Shown: positions 25,662-36,598 of the stretch, one piece after another
Numbering within the stretch: position 1 is the first letter of the stretch
How the letters are laid out: each line of letters starts with the position of its first letter
NCBI RefSeq assembly: GCF_050268245.1
Contig: NZ_JBNNGK010000011.1
Span: 62,001-126,000, forward strand
Source of the DNA: JBNNGK01 sp050268245
GTDB taxonomy: Bacteria; Pseudomonadota; Gammaproteobacteria; Enterobacterales; Enterobacteriaceae
Direction: 5' to 3'
DNA length: 64,000 nt
Position numbers and translations under genes: made by a program
Notes under the pieces: model-generated
The model's input: the letters and a program-made list of their open reading frames with translations, nothing else
The model's database searches: none
What the model was told of the DNA's origin: nothing

Positions 25662-26104
25662 ATCACACTAACCAGTACGGTGGCAGCACACTGGCCGCGG
25701 TCATGTTGTTATTGGTGATGGGATTAATGTTATTGACCGCTCAACAGCGACAGCTCGATAACACGTTATTGTTGGCTGTCGATCAGCAACATTATTTGCA
25801 GGCATACAATCAGGCCGCGTCAGCGCTGAGTTGGGGAATGATACAATCGTGGCCGACGTTGAGCGGGAATATATGGCAATGCCAGCAGCACCTTGCAAAT
25901 TTGCAGGTCTGTGCAAAGTTGTCTGCGCGTGCCGGGATTGTACTGGTGCGGGGGCGTGGGGGCGTTAGCCGCGGCAGAGCATTTTGGTTATATCAATTAG
26001 CGGCGGTGAGTGATGGCGGTAAATTAGTGGCAGAGAAGGGCGGCTGGTTGGATTTTTGTCCAGAAAAGAATGAGGCAGATTGTGCAGACTCACGTCTCCC
26101 CTGA
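25658..26104 (+). CDS. ygdB: Minor pseudopilin-associated protein YgdB
   Basis: A 148-residue protein with an N-terminal hydrophobic helix (GGSTLAAVMLLLVMGLMLL). It resembles a prepilin but lacks the +5 glutamate, as GspK/PilX-type tip pseudopilins do. It sits between ppdB and ppdC as in E. coli. Tip-complex function is inferred from neighbours. Confidence 0.85.
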   Translation: MNHTNQYGGSTLAAVMLLLVMGLMLLTAQQRQLDNTLLLAVDQQHYLQAYNQAASALSWGMIQSWPTLSGNIWQCQQHLANLQVCAKLSARAGIVLVRGRGGVSRGRAFWLYQLAAVSDGGKLVAEKGGWLDFCPEKNEADCADSRLP

Positions 26105-26438
26105 TAATTTAACGCCACAGCAGGGTTTCAGCTTGCCGGAGGTATTAATTGCGGCGTTATTACTCGCCGTGTCGCTACTCGGCTTATTACAGTATCATCA
26201 GGTATTATTGCAGGGTTTTCAGCGTCAATGGCAGTATCGGCAGGCTTGGGCGTTGGCACATCACCAGCTTGAACAACATGCTGCGGGTTTTGGCAGCTGC
26301 CAGAATATGGCTACGGGTTGGTATTGTGAAGCGCAGCGCAGCCACATTGATATTGGTTGCGAACGGTTGACTATCACCATACACACCCCGCAACGGCAAC
26401 GTGCCCAGCTTAGCCGCTGGTATTGTAGTCGCGATTAA
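26070..26438 (+). CDS. ppdC: Prepilin-like protein PpdC
   Basis: A 122-residue pilin-like protein with cleavage site QQG/FSLPEVLIA and +5 glutamate, then a hydrophobic helix and several cysteines in the mature domain. Its start lies inside the end of ygdB (35-base overlap) with only a weak ribosome-binding site, suggesting translational coupling. It completes the four-gene pseudopilin cluster. Confidence 0.85.
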   Translation: MRQIVQTHVSPDNLTPQQGFSLPEVLIAALLLAVSLLGLLQYHQVLLQGFQRQWQYRQAWALAHHQLEQHAAGFGSCQNMATGWYCEAQRSHIDIGCERLTITIHTPQRQRAQLSRWYCSRD

Positions 26439-26587
26439 TCCATGGTTACGTGACTATCGTTCTATCTCATTCGAGTTGCACAATGGCAGCAAACGCACGC
26501 ATCCCGATAATCTGACATGAGTGATTTGGGGCGAGACGGCGGCTAACACACTGGCAGCTTGAGGCATGACGAGTTTAAAGGAGCCTC

Positions 26588-29500
26588 ATGTTCACGGTTT
26601 ATCATTCTAATCAGTTAGATTTGCTGAAAACCTTAACTAGCGCACTGATCGCCAGAGAACCATTAGCCGATCCCTTTCAACAAGAAGTGGTTTTGGTACA
26701 AAGCCCAGGGATGGCGCAATGGCTTCAAATGCAATTGGCGGAACAATTTGGTATCGCCGCTAATATTGCGTTCCCACTACCAGCAACCTTTATCTGGGAC
26801 ATGTTTACGCGTGTGCTTCCGGGCATTCCGAAAGAAAGCGCGTTCAGTAAAGATGCGATGACCTGGAAGTTGATGTGGTTGTTGCCGGAGATGCTCAGCG
26901 AACCGGCGTTTTCACCGCTACAGCATTATCTGTCTGATGATGGGGATAAACGCAAAATTCATCAGCTTGCCGGGCGGGTTGCCGACCTGTTTGACCAATA
27001 TTTGGTGTATCGCCCCCAGTGGTTGGAAAGTTGGCAGCGCGGTGAGCTGATTGAGGGCTTGGCAGAGGCGCAGCAATGGCAAGCGCCTCTGTGGGCTCGT
27101 TTGGTAGAATATACCCAGCAGCTTGGGCAGCCAGAATGGCATCGTGCTAATCTTTACCGCCGTTTTATCAGCACGCTGGAACAGACGAATGAATGCCCGG
27201 CAGGCTTGCCTCCTCGGGTGTTTATCTGCGGAATTTCAGCATTGCCACCGGTCTACCTTGATGCGTTACAGGCGCTGGGTAAACATATCGATATTCATCT
27301 GATGTTTACCAACCCCTGTCGTTATTATTGGGGTGATATTCAGGATTACGCCTTTCTTGCACGGCTGCAAAGTCGCAAGCGTCGCCATCATCATCAGGCG
27401 ATTGAGCAAGGGCTATTTCGCCAGCCGGAGCAGGCAGCGCAATTGTTTGACGCGGATGGTGAACAGCAACTGAGCAATCCACTGTTGGCCTCTTGGGGTA
27501 AGCTTGGGCGTGACCACCTTTATCTGCTTGCCCAGATGGATGCGTTGCAGGAGGTTGATGCTTTTGTGGATATTGCGCCAAACAATTTGCTGCATGCCAT
27601 TCAGCACGACATGTTGGAGTTGGAAGATCACGCGATAATCGGTACGACGCCCGAGACGTTAGAACGCAGTGACAACAAGCGTACGCTCGATCTTGCCGAT
27701 CGATCCATCAGTTTACATGCCTGTCATAGCCCACAACGCGAAGTGGAAATCCTCCATGATCGGCTGTTGGCTATGTTGGCGGAAGACCCCCAGATGACAC
27801 CGCGCGATATTATTGTGATGGTGGCCGACATCGATAGCTATACGCCGTATATTCAGGCGGTGTTCGGCAATGCGCCGGCCGAGCGTTACCTCCCATTTGC
27901 CATTTCTGACCGTAAAGCACGGCAGGCGCACCCGGCGCTGCAAGCCTTTATTTCGCTGTTGGATTTACCACAAAGTCGCTTTACGGCGGAGCAGGTGCTG
28001 GCGCTGTTGGAAGTGCCTGCGTTGGCAGCGCGTTTTGCCATTCAGGAAGAAGGATTACGTCTGTTACGCCATTGGGTGGCAGAATCCGGTGTGCGATGGG
28101 GGTTGGATGACGATAACGTGCGCGAGCTTGAATTACCGGCTACCGGGCAACATACCTGGCAATTCGGCATTACCCGTATGTTGCTTGGTTATGCGATGGA
28201 CAGCAGCGTCGGTGATTGGCAAGGGGTGTTGCCTTATGATGAATCAAGTGGGCTAGTTGCAGAGTTAGCAGGGCAATTGGCTGAGTTACTGTCGCAACTT
28301 ACCCATTGGCGACAGCAACTGAGTGACGTGCGTACGCTGGCTGAGTGGTTACCGCTGTGCCGCCAGTTGTTGAATAGCTTTTTTGAATCCGATGCTGAGA
28401 CTGAAGTGGTGCTGGCGCTTATCGAACAGCAGTGGCAGCAAGTGATCGGATATGGGCAAGGCGCCCGTTATCCGGACGCCGTCCCGTTGGCGTTGTTACG
28501 CGATGAATTGGCTGCGCGTCTCGATCAAGAGCGTATCAGCCAGCGTTTTTTAGCCGGGCAAATCAATTTTTGCACCCTGATGCCGATGCGTTCTATTCCT
28601 TTCAAGGTGGTTTGCCTGCTGGGGATGAACGATGGCGTTTACCCGCGCACGTTACCGCCGTTGGGGTTTGATCTGATGTCTCAGCAGGTGAAACGAGGGG
28701 ATCGTAGCCGACGTGACGATGACCGTTATTTATTCCTTGAAGCGATTTTGTCGGCACAACAACGGTTATACATTAGCTTTATTGGGCGCTCAATTCAGGA
28801 CAATAGCGAGCGTTATCCGTCCGTATTGGTAACGGAATTACTTGAGTATTTACAGCAAAGTTATTGTCTGCCTGGCGATGAATACCTTGATACTGATAGC
28901 AGTGCTCGCAGGGTCGGTGAGCATTTACTTTGCCAGCATGCTCGCGTGCCATTTGCAGCGGAAAACTTTTTGCCGAGCACCGAGGAACAAAGCTATGCCG
29001 CCGAATGGTTACCCGCAGCGAATGGACAAGGCGAGGCGCACCCGCAATTCAATCAGCCATTGTTACCCGAACCGCAACAACAACTCTCTCTGGATGATTT
29101 ACTGCGATTTTATCGTCACCCTATCCGCGCATTTTTCCAACTGCGTTTGGGGGTCAATTTCATTTTGGAGGAAACGGAGTTACCCGATGAAGAGCCGTTC
29201 ACCTTGGATAACCTCAGTCGTTATCAATTTAACAACCAACTGCTGAATGCGTTAATAGAAGGCGAGGATGCGAAGCGTCTGTATCAGCGGGTGCGCGCGT
29301 CCGGTGGTCTGCCATACGGAGCGTTTGGCGAAATCTATTGGCAAAAACAGCAGGAAGAAATGGCGGAATTGGCCGCACGGGTACGTGAAGAACAGCAAGA
29401 AAGCAGCAGTCTGGAACTGGATCTTGATGTGGCTGGCGTGCGTGTTGGCGGTTGGTTGCATCAGGTACAAACTGATGGTTTGTTACGTTGGCGCCCCGCG

Positions 29501-29959
29501 ACGTTGTCTGCGGTCGATGGTATTTTATTGTGGCTGGAACATCTGGTGTACTGCTGTGCGGGGGGAGAGGGCGAAAGCCGTATGTTCGGGCGTAAGAATT
29601 CAACTTGGCGCTTTGCTGCGCTGCCGTCCGACGCGGCGCGAACACAACTGACTGAGTTGGTTGCAGGTTATCAGCGCGGATTATGCGCGCCGTTGATGTT
29701 ATTGAATAAAAGTGGCTGGTCATGGCTAAACCAGTGTTATCTGCAAGAAACGCAACAGATTGATTGGAGTGAAGAGGCGCAAATTAAAGCGCGGGCCAAG
29801 CTGTTGCAGACTTGGCAGGGGGATCAACGTGTGCCCGGTGAAGGTGACGATCCCTATATTCAGCGCGTGTTCCGCCAATTGGATAATGATGTATTGGCGC
29901 AATTGTTGAATGAAACGGAACGCTATCTGCTCCCCGTTGCGCAACATAACATTGGGTAA
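26588..29959 (+). CDS. recC: Exodeoxyribonuclease V gamma subunit RecC
   Basis: A 1123-residue RecC, the subunit of RecBCD that splits DNA strands and recognises Chi. The N-terminus FTVYHSNQLDLLKTL and the helicase-like but inactive core are as in E. coli (1122 aa). The start has GGAG 5 bases upstream. Followed by ptrA, recB and recD. Confidence 0.97.
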   Translation: MFTVYHSNQLDLLKTLTSALIAREPLADPFQQEVVLVQSPGMAQWLQMQLAEQFGIAANIAFPLPATFIWDMFTRVLPGIPKESAFSKDAMTWKLMWLLPEMLSEPAFSPLQHYLSDDGDKRKIHQLAGRVADLFDQYLVYRPQWLESWQRGELIEGLAEAQQWQAPLWARLVEYTQQLGQPEWHRANLYRRFISTLEQTNECPAGLPPRVFICGISALPPVYLDALQALGKHIDIHLMFTNPCRYYWGDIQDYAFLARLQSRKRRHHHQAIEQGLFRQPEQAAQLFDADGEQQLSNPLLASWGKLGRDHLYLLAQMDALQEVDAFVDIAPNNLLHAIQHDMLELEDHAIIGTTPETLERSDNKRTLDLADRSISLHACHSPQREVEILHDRLLAMLAEDPQMTPRDIIVMVADIDSYTPYIQAVFGNAPAERYLPFAISDRKARQAHPALQAFISLLDLPQSRFTAEQVLALLEVPALAARFAIQEEGLRLLRHWVAESGVRWGLDDDNVRELELPATGQHTWQFGITRMLLGYAMDSSVGDWQGVLPYDESSGLVAELAGQLAELLSQLTHWRQQLSDVRTLAEWLPLCRQLLNSFFESDAETEVVLALIEQQWQQVIGYGQGARYPDAVPLALLRDELAARLDQERISQRFLAGQINFCTLMPMRSIPFKVVCLLGMNDGVYPRTLPPLGFDLMSQQVKRGDRSRRDDDRYLFLEAILSAQQRLYISFIGRSIQDNSERYPSVLVTELLEYLQQSYCLPGDEYLDTDSSARRVGEHLLCQHARVPFAAENFLPSTEEQSYAAEWLPAANGQGEAHPQFNQPLLPEPQQQLSLDDLLRFYRHPIRAFFQLRLGVNFILEETELPDEEPFTLDNLSRYQFNNQLLNALIEGEDAKRLYQRVRASGGLPYGAFGEIYWQKQQEEMAELAARVREEQQESSSLELDLDVAGVRVGGWLHQVQTDGLLRWRPATLSAVDGILLWLEHLVYCCAGGEGESRMFGRKNSTWRFAALPSDAARTQLTELVAGYQRGLCAPLMLLNKSGWSWLNQCYLQETQQIDWSEEAQIKARAKLLQTWQGDQRVPGEGDDPYIQRVFRQLDNDVLAQLLNETERYLLPVAQHNIG

Positions 29960-30155
29960 CGGTGCCCCCCATTTTATCCGTTGCCGAAAGGGAACAAAAA
30001 TAATGGGCGCTGTCTTAAACAATGAAGAGTGAATATATTTAACCATTAACGTTTTCGCTGGTCTTACATAAGATATTGGCATAAAGCTTGGTTGTTTTTT
30101 GATGAGTGCGGTTACGTCAGGGATTGGGCGTACAGCGCCAGAATAGGGGTTTATT

Positions 30156-33050
30156 TTGGATATGCGCAGACGATTGGCCCAGCTAAGTGGGTTGATGTTA
30201 GTAGTATTATTTTGGACACCGCTGAGTTGGGCTGCCCAAGGATGGCAACCGCTGGCGGAGAAAATTCACAAAAGTGAGTCCGATCCGCGACAATACCAGG
30301 CGATTAAACTGAATAATGGCATGACAGTGCTGTTGGTTTCAGATCCACAAGCGCCGAAATCATTAGCCGCGCTGGCGTTGCCGGTGGGGTCATTGGAGGA
30401 TCCTAACAGCCAGCTTGGCTTGGCGCACTATTTGGAACATATGGTACTGATGGGATCTAAGCGTTACCCTGAGCCGGAAAATTTATCTGAATTTCTTAAA
30501 AAACATGGCGGTAGCCACAATGCGAGTACGGCGTCATACCGCACCGCTTACTATCTGGAAGTGGAGAATGATGCGCTTGAACCCGCGGTTGATCGCATGG
30601 CGGATGCTATCGCGGAACCGTTACTCGATCCCGATAACGCTGACAAAGAGCGTAATGCGGTGAATGCTGAATTAACCATGGCGCGTTCGCGTGATGGTAT
30701 GCGCATGGCTCAGGTTGGGGCTGAAACACTCAATCCGAAACACCCAAGTGCACGTTTTTCCGGTGGCAACCTAGAGACGTTAAAAGATAAACCGGGTAGC
30801 AAGTTGCATGATGAACTGACCGCATTCTACCAGCGTTACTACTCGGCCAATCTAATGATGGGCGTGTTGTACAGCAATCAGCCATTGCCGCAATTGGCCG
30901 CGCTGGCAGTGAAAACCTTCGGCCGTGTGCCAAACCGTCAGGCCACGGTACCGTCGATTACCGTTCCCTCTGCGACTCAAGACCAAAAAGGGATCATCAT
31001 TCATTACGTACCGGTTCAGCCGCGTAAACAGCTAAAAGTTGAGTTTCGCATTGATAACAACAGTGCCGCGTTTCGCAGTAAAACGGATACCTACATCAGT
31101 TATTTGATCGGTAATCGCAGCGAAAATACCTTATCTGACTGGTTACAACAACAAGGGTTGGCAGATGCCATCAATGCGGGTGCCGATCCGATGGTCGATC
31201 GTAATGGGGGTGTGTTCTCCATCAGCGTCTCGCTCACCGATAAAGGGTTGGCAAAGCGTGATGAAGTGATCGCCGCAATTTTTAGCTATCTGAAAATGTT
31301 GCGTAGTGAAGGCATCAAAAAAAGTTATTTTGATGAAATTTCTCACGTATTAAATCTGGATTTCCGTTATCCCTCGATCACCCGCGATATGGGCTATATC
31401 GAATGGCTGGTGGATATGATGCTGCGGGTACCGGTTGAGCACACGTTGGATGCGCCCTACTTAGCAGATCGTTATGATCCTAAAGCTATTGGGCAGCGTC
31501 TGGATGAGATGACACCGCAAAATGCACGAATTTGGTTTGTTAGCCCGAATGAGCCGCACAATAAAACAGCCTACTTTGTTGATGCGCCCTATCAGGTCAA
31601 CAAAATCGCGGCGCAGCGTTTTGAGCAATGGCAGCAACTGGAGCAAAGCATTACGCTGTCGCTGCCCGCACTGAACCCGTATATCCCGAATGATTTAGCC
31701 TTGCATAAGCCATCCCATGACTTGATTAAACCTAAAATGGTGGTGGATCAGCCGGGGCTGCGGGTGTTGTATATGCCGAGCCGCTATTTTGCCGATGAGC
31801 CCAAAGCTAGCGTTAGCGTGGCATTCCGCAATGCCAAAACCCTAGATTCGGCACGTAATCAGGTACTGTTCTCGCTGACTGACTATCTGGCGGGTATTGC
31901 CTTGGATCAACTGAGTTATCAAGCCTCTGTCGGCGGCTTAGGATTCTCCACTTCTGCAGATAACGGGCTGTTGTTTAATGCCAATGGTTTCACTCAGCGT
32001 ATGCCACAGTTACTGACTTCGTTGATTGAGGGATATGCCAATTTTACGCCTACCGATACCCAGTTGGCGCAGGCTAAATCGTGGTACCTGCAACAACTGG
32101 ATGCCGCTGAGAAAAGCAAAGCGTATGAATTGGCTATCCAGCCTATTCAGATGGTGTCCCGTGTTCCTTACAGCGAGCGTAGCGAACGTCGGGAAGTGTT
32201 AAAAACGCTGACGCTAAAAGACGTACTGGCTTACCGTGATAGTTTGATGAAAGACGCGACGCCGGAGTTGTTGGTGGTCGGTAATATGAGTGAGCGGCAA
32301 GTAAACGCACTGGCATCAACGTTAAAACAGCGGCTGCAATGCACCGGTGTGGAATGGTGGCACGGTGAGGATGTGCAAATTGCTAAGCAGCAGTTGGCTA
32401 ATCTGCAACGTCCTGGTAGCAGCACCGATTCGGCGCTTGCCGCGGTATACATTCCAGTTGGTTATGACGAAGTGACCAGCATGGCTCACAGTGCATTGCT
32501 GGGGCAGATTATACAGCCTTGGTTCTATAGCCAACTGCGTACGCAGGAACAACTGGGTTATGCGGTGTTCGCTTTTCCAATGTCTGTTGGGCGCCAGTGG
32601 GGGGTTGGTTTCTTGTTGCAAAGCAACAGTAAGCAACCTGCTTATCTTTACCAACGTTATCAGGATTTCTATCCAAAGGCTGAAAAGCGACTGCGTGAAA
32701 TGAGCGAGGCAGACTTTGCCCAATACCAAAAAGCGCTGATTAATGAGTTGAAGCAACGCCCGCAAACGTTGAACGAAGAGGCGGGGCGCTTTAGCAACGA
32801 TTTCGACCGGGGTAATTTTGCGTTCGATAGCCGAGAGAAACTGATCGCGCAGATTGAGCAACTTACCCCCACAAAGTTAGCTGACTTCTTCCATCAGGCC
32901 GTCATTCAGCCAAGCGGGTTGGCGGTATTGTCACAAGTGAGTGGCAGCAGCCAAAATAAAGCCGATTATGCAAACCCACCAAGTTGGGTGGATTTCCCGA
33001 ACGCTTCCACGCTGCAACAAACGCTACCGCGTAAGGTTACAACGCCATGA
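30156..33050 (+). CDS. ptrA: Protease III (pitrilysin)
   Basis: A 964-residue periplasmic M16 zinc metalloprotease with a signal peptide (about residues 1-27, ending LSWA). The inverted zinc motif HYLEH (H91, E94, H95) is followed by the downstream glutamate in NAVNAELTMA. It degrades small peptides. The usual recC-ptrA-recB-recD order is kept, and the stop overlaps recB by 4 bases. The frame opens with TTG at 30156, spaced 7 bases from AGGGG; an ATG at 30162 is the alternative start. Confidence 0.96.
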   Translation: MDMRRRLAQLSGLMLVVLFWTPLSWAAQGWQPLAEKIHKSESDPRQYQAIKLNNGMTVLLVSDPQAPKSLAALALPVGSLEDPNSQLGLAHYLEHMVLMGSKRYPEPENLSEFLKKHGGSHNASTASYRTAYYLEVENDALEPAVDRMADAIAEPLLDPDNADKERNAVNAELTMARSRDGMRMAQVGAETLNPKHPSARFSGGNLETLKDKPGSKLHDELTAFYQRYYSANLMMGVLYSNQPLPQLAALAVKTFGRVPNRQATVPSITVPSATQDQKGIIIHYVPVQPRKQLKVEFRIDNNSAAFRSKTDTYISYLIGNRSENTLSDWLQQQGLADAINAGADPMVDRNGGVFSISVSLTDKGLAKRDEVIAAIFSYLKMLRSEGIKKSYFDEISHVLNLDFRYPSITRDMGYIEWLVDMMLRVPVEHTLDAPYLADRYDPKAIGQRLDEMTPQNARIWFVSPNEPHNKTAYFVDAPYQVNKIAAQRFEQWQQLEQSITLSLPALNPYIPNDLALHKPSHDLIKPKMVVDQPGLRVLYMPSRYFADEPKASVSVAFRNAKTLDSARNQVLFSLTDYLAGIALDQLSYQASVGGLGFSTSADNGLLFNANGFTQRMPQLLTSLIEGYANFTPTDTQLAQAKSWYLQQLDAAEKSKAYELAIQPIQMVSRVPYSERSERREVLKTLTLKDVLAYRDSLMKDATPELLVVGNMSERQVNALASTLKQRLQCTGVEWWHGEDVQIAKQQLANLQRPGSSTDSALAAVYIPVGYDEVTSMAHSALLGQIIQPWFYSQLRTQEQLGYAVFAFPMSVGRQWGVGFLLQSNSKQPAYLYQRYQDFYPKAEKRLREMSEADFAQYQKALINELKQRPQTLNEEAGRFSNDFDRGNFAFDSREKLIAQIEQLTPTKLADFFHQAVIQPSGLAVLSQVSGSSQNKADYANPPSWVDFPNASTLQQTLPRKVTTP

Positions 33051-36000
33051 CAGACCACTCCCCGCAGACACTTAATCCGCTAACGCTGCCGCTGTTTGGT
33101 GAACGGCTGATAGAAGCATCGGCGGGGACCGGTAAAACTTTTACCATTGGTGCATTGTATCTGCGCTTGTTGTTGGGGTTAGGTAAAGAGGTGGCGTTTC
33201 CCCGGTCGTTGACGGTCGAGGAAATCTTGGTGGTAACGTTTACCGAGGCTGCTACGGAAGAGTTACGCGGGCGTATTCGTAGCAATATCCACGGATTACG
33301 CATTGCCTGCGTGCGGGGCCAGAGTAAAGACCCGCTGTTTTCATCCTTGTTGGTGGAGATCAACGACCGCTCTGATGCGGCTGCACAGTTGCTGGCCGCA
33401 GAACGACAGATGGATGAAGCGGCGATTTACACCATCCACGGTTTTTGCCAGCGGATGCTCACACAAAATGCGTTTGAATCCGGTATTTTATTTGAACAAA
33501 CGCTGGTGCAGGATGAATTACCGCTGCGCCGTCAGGCCTGCGCCGATTTTTGGCGGCGACACTGTTACCCATTACCGTTAGGGGTTGCTCGTGCGGTCAG
33601 TCAAGAGTGGAGTGGACCGGAGGCACTGCTGGCAGATTTAGCGGGTTATTTGCACGGTGAAGCGCCAGCCTTACGACAACCGCCAAAAGACGATGAAACA
33701 GTATTGATGCGCCATGAGCAAATCGTAGCGCGTATTGATGCAATCAAAGAACAATGGTTGGCAGCCGCGGGCGATCTTGAGGCGTTAATCGCTGGCTCAG
33801 GCGTCGATAAGCGCAGTTACAGTAGTAAACACTTGCCGAATTGGTTGAGTAAAGTGGGTGAGTGGTGCGCATTAGAAACGCAGGATTACCAATTGCCGAA
33901 AGAGTTGGATAAATTCCGGCAGTCAACGTTGTTAGAGAAAACCAAAAAGGGTGAACCCCCGCGCCATTCATTATTTGTGGCGATTGACCAACTGTTCAAC
34001 GAACCGTTGACGCTACGCGATTTGATTATGGCGCGGGCTTTGAGCGAGATCCGTACCTCAATCCAACAGGAAAAACGCCAGCGTGCTGAGCTGGGGTTTG
34101 ACGATCTGCTGAGCCGATTAGATAGCGCTCTGCAAAGTGCTGGCGGTGACCAATTAGCGGAGGCTATTCGCCAGCGTTACCCTGTGGCAATGATTGACGA
34201 GTTTCAGGATACCGACCCGCAGCAATATCGAATATTTCAAAAACTCTACGTCGGGCAGCCGCAATGTGGTTTGTTGTTAATCGGCGATCCCAAACAGGCC
34301 ATTTACGCGTTTCGCGGCGCAGACATTTTTACCTATATGCGTGCGCGCTCCGAGGTGAGTGCCCACTATACGCTCGAAACCAACTGGCGCTCGTCTCCCT
34401 CCATGGTGAATAGCGTTAATCAGCTATTTTCTCAGGTCGAAAAGCCATTTTTGTTCGGTCAGATTCCGTTTATCAATGTGGCTGCTGCTAGCAAAAATAG
34501 TGGATTAGCGTTTGAATTACATGCCCAATCGCAACCGGCGATGCATTTTTGGTTGCAGCAAGGAGAGGGCGTAGGAGTAAGTGATTACCAACAGCTGATG
34601 GCGCGGCAGTGCGCCGTGCAGATCCGCGACTGGTTAAGCGCCGGACAACGTGGCGAAGCCTGGTTAATGGATGGGGAACAGCGGCGTTCTGTCCAAGCGT
34701 CGGATATTACTATTTTGGTGCGCAGCCGTGCAGAAGCGGCGTTGGTACGTGACGCATTGAGTCAACTGGCGATCCCCTCCGTTTATCTGTCAAACCGCGA
34801 TAGCGTCTTTGATACGCCAGAAGCCAAGGATGTGTTGTGGTTGTTACAGGCGGTATTGGCACCGGAACAAGAGCGAACGCTGCGTAGCGCGATGGCCACC
34901 GGGTTGCTAGGGTTGGATGCGTCAATGCTTGATGCGTTAAACCGTGATGAACGCGCCTGGGATGCGTTGGTCGATGAGTTCGATGGCTATCGTAGCCACT
35001 GGCAACGCCGTGGCGTATTACCGATGCTGCGGCAGGTAATGACGCAACGAGGTCTGGGGGAAAATCTGTTGGTCAGCCCCGGCGGGGAACGCCGCCTGAC
35101 GGACGTGATGCACTTGGGTGAGCTATTACAAGAAACATCGGCTCAACTCGACAGCGAACATGCGTTAGTGCGTTGGTTAGCGCAACAGATAGCGCAACCG
35201 AATCGTCAGTCGGATAACCAACAGCTACGCTTGGAAAGCGATCGCCATCTGGTGCAGGTTATCACCATCCATAAATCCAAAGGGTTGGAATATCCACTGG
35301 TTTGGTTGCCTTTTGTGGGTAACTTCCGCCAGCAGCGGCAGGTGCTTTATCACGATCGTCATAGTTTCAAAGCATTACTTGATCTGAATGCCAATGAAGA
35401 AAGTATTGCCTGGGCAGAGGAAGAGCGTTTGGCGGAAGACTTACGCCTATTGTATGTAGCCCTGACGCGCTCGGTTTATCATTGCAGCATTGGCATCGCG
35501 CCATTGATCCAGGGAACGCGAAAAAAACAGGGGGAAACCGACCTCCATCGCGGTGCGTTGGGTTATCTGGTTCAGGCAGGCCATGCGGGCGATGCGGCAT
35601 ATTTGCATCAGCGATTGCAACAACTGGTAGGGGAAGGTATTGCCCTCTCTTTGGTCGAAGAGCTCGATGAGCAGCCTTGGCAGCCTCAAGATGAGATAAC
35701 GGCCAGTTTGGCGGCTAAACGCTTTACCCGCTCAGTGCAGGATTTTTGGCGCGTGACCAGTTATACCGGCTTGCAGCAGCACGGTGCTGGCATGATGCAG
35801 GATCTGTTGCCGCGGCTGGATGTTGATGCCGCCGGAGAACAGGCTTCTGATAGTGAGCCGGAACTGACTCCGCATACTTTTCCGCGCGGTGCCGGGCCGG
35901 GTACGTTCCTCCATAGCCTGTTCGAGACGTTAGACTTTACACAAGCGTTAGACGGCGAGTGGTTGCTGGAACAACTGCGATTGCAGGGATACGCCGATCA

Positions 36001-36598
36001 CTGGCAACCGATGCTACTGCAATGGATGCAGGTGTTACTGAACACGCCGCTCAATGAAAGCGGTGTAGCACTGGCGATGTTACCCTCACAGGCTAAGCAG
36101 GCCGAGCTGCAATTTTACCTACCGATCGGCGAATTATTACAGGCCAACCAACTGGACGCGTTGGTAAAACGTTACGATCCGCTGTCTGGTCAGTGCCCAG
36201 CGCTGGATTTCCAGCAGGTGCAGGGCATGCTGAAAGGTTTTATCGATCTGGTATTTTGCTGGCAGGGTAAATATTACCTACTGGATTATAAATCCAATTG
36301 GCTGGGGCCAGACAGTCGCGCCTACACTCAACCGGCGATGGCGCAAGCAATGGCCGAGCATCGTTACGATTTGCAGTATCAACTTTATACCTTGGCATTG
36401 CATCGTTATCTACGGCACCGCTTGGCCGATTATGACTATCAACGTCATTTCGGCGGCGTTATTTATCTGTTTTTACGCGGCGTGGATGCCGAGCAACCCG
36501 GCAATGGCATTTTTGCTTGTCGGCCTGACGCCGCACTCGTGGAAGGGATGGATCGGTTGTTCAGTGGCGAAGCGAGTACCACGGGAGCTGAGCAATGA
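33047..36598 (+). CDS. recB: Exodeoxyribonuclease V beta subunit RecB
   Basis: A 1183-residue UvrD-type 3'-5' helicase and nuclease. Walker A ASAGTGKT lies at residues 24-31, DEFQDTD is the Walker B/helicase motif II, and the C-terminal nuclease domain has LLDYKSNW with the catalytic Asp and Lys. It overlaps ptrA and recD by 4 bases each (ATGA). Confidence 0.97.
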   Translation: MTDHSPQTLNPLTLPLFGERLIEASAGTGKTFTIGALYLRLLLGLGKEVAFPRSLTVEEILVVTFTEAATEELRGRIRSNIHGLRIACVRGQSKDPLFSSLLVEINDRSDAAAQLLAAERQMDEAAIYTIHGFCQRMLTQNAFESGILFEQTLVQDELPLRRQACADFWRRHCYPLPLGVARAVSQEWSGPEALLADLAGYLHGEAPALRQPPKDDETVLMRHEQIVARIDAIKEQWLAAAGDLEALIAGSGVDKRSYSSKHLPNWLSKVGEWCALETQDYQLPKELDKFRQSTLLEKTKKGEPPRHSLFVAIDQLFNEPLTLRDLIMARALSEIRTSIQQEKRQRAELGFDDLLSRLDSALQSAGGDQLAEAIRQRYPVAMIDEFQDTDPQQYRIFQKLYVGQPQCGLLLIGDPKQAIYAFRGADIFTYMRARSEVSAHYTLETNWRSSPSMVNSVNQLFSQVEKPFLFGQIPFINVAAASKNSGLAFELHAQSQPAMHFWLQQGEGVGVSDYQQLMARQCAVQIRDWLSAGQRGEAWLMDGEQRRSVQASDITILVRSRAEAALVRDALSQLAIPSVYLSNRDSVFDTPEAKDVLWLLQAVLAPEQERTLRSAMATGLLGLDASMLDALNRDERAWDALVDEFDGYRSHWQRRGVLPMLRQVMTQRGLGENLLVSPGGERRLTDVMHLGELLQETSAQLDSEHALVRWLAQQIAQPNRQSDNQQLRLESDRHLVQVITIHKSKGLEYPLVWLPFVGNFRQQRQVLYHDRHSFKALLDLNANEESIAWAEEERLAEDLRLLYVALTRSVYHCSIGIAPLIQGTRKKQGETDLHRGALGYLVQAGHAGDAAYLHQRLQQLVGEGIALSLVEELDEQPWQPQDEITASLAAKRFTRSVQDFWRVTSYTGLQQHGAGMMQDLLPRLDVDAAGEQASDSEPELTPHTFPRGAGPGTFLHSLFETLDFTQALDGEWLLEQLRLQGYADHWQPMLLQWMQVLLNTPLNESGVALAMLPSQAKQAELQFYLPIGELLQANQLDALVKRYDPLSGQCPALDFQQVQGMLKGFIDLVFCWQGKYYLLDYKSNWLGPDSRAYTQPAMAQAMAEHRYDLQYQLYTLALHRYLRHRLADYDYQRHFGGVIYLFLRGVDAEQPGNGIFACRPDAALVEGMDRLFSGEASTTGAEQ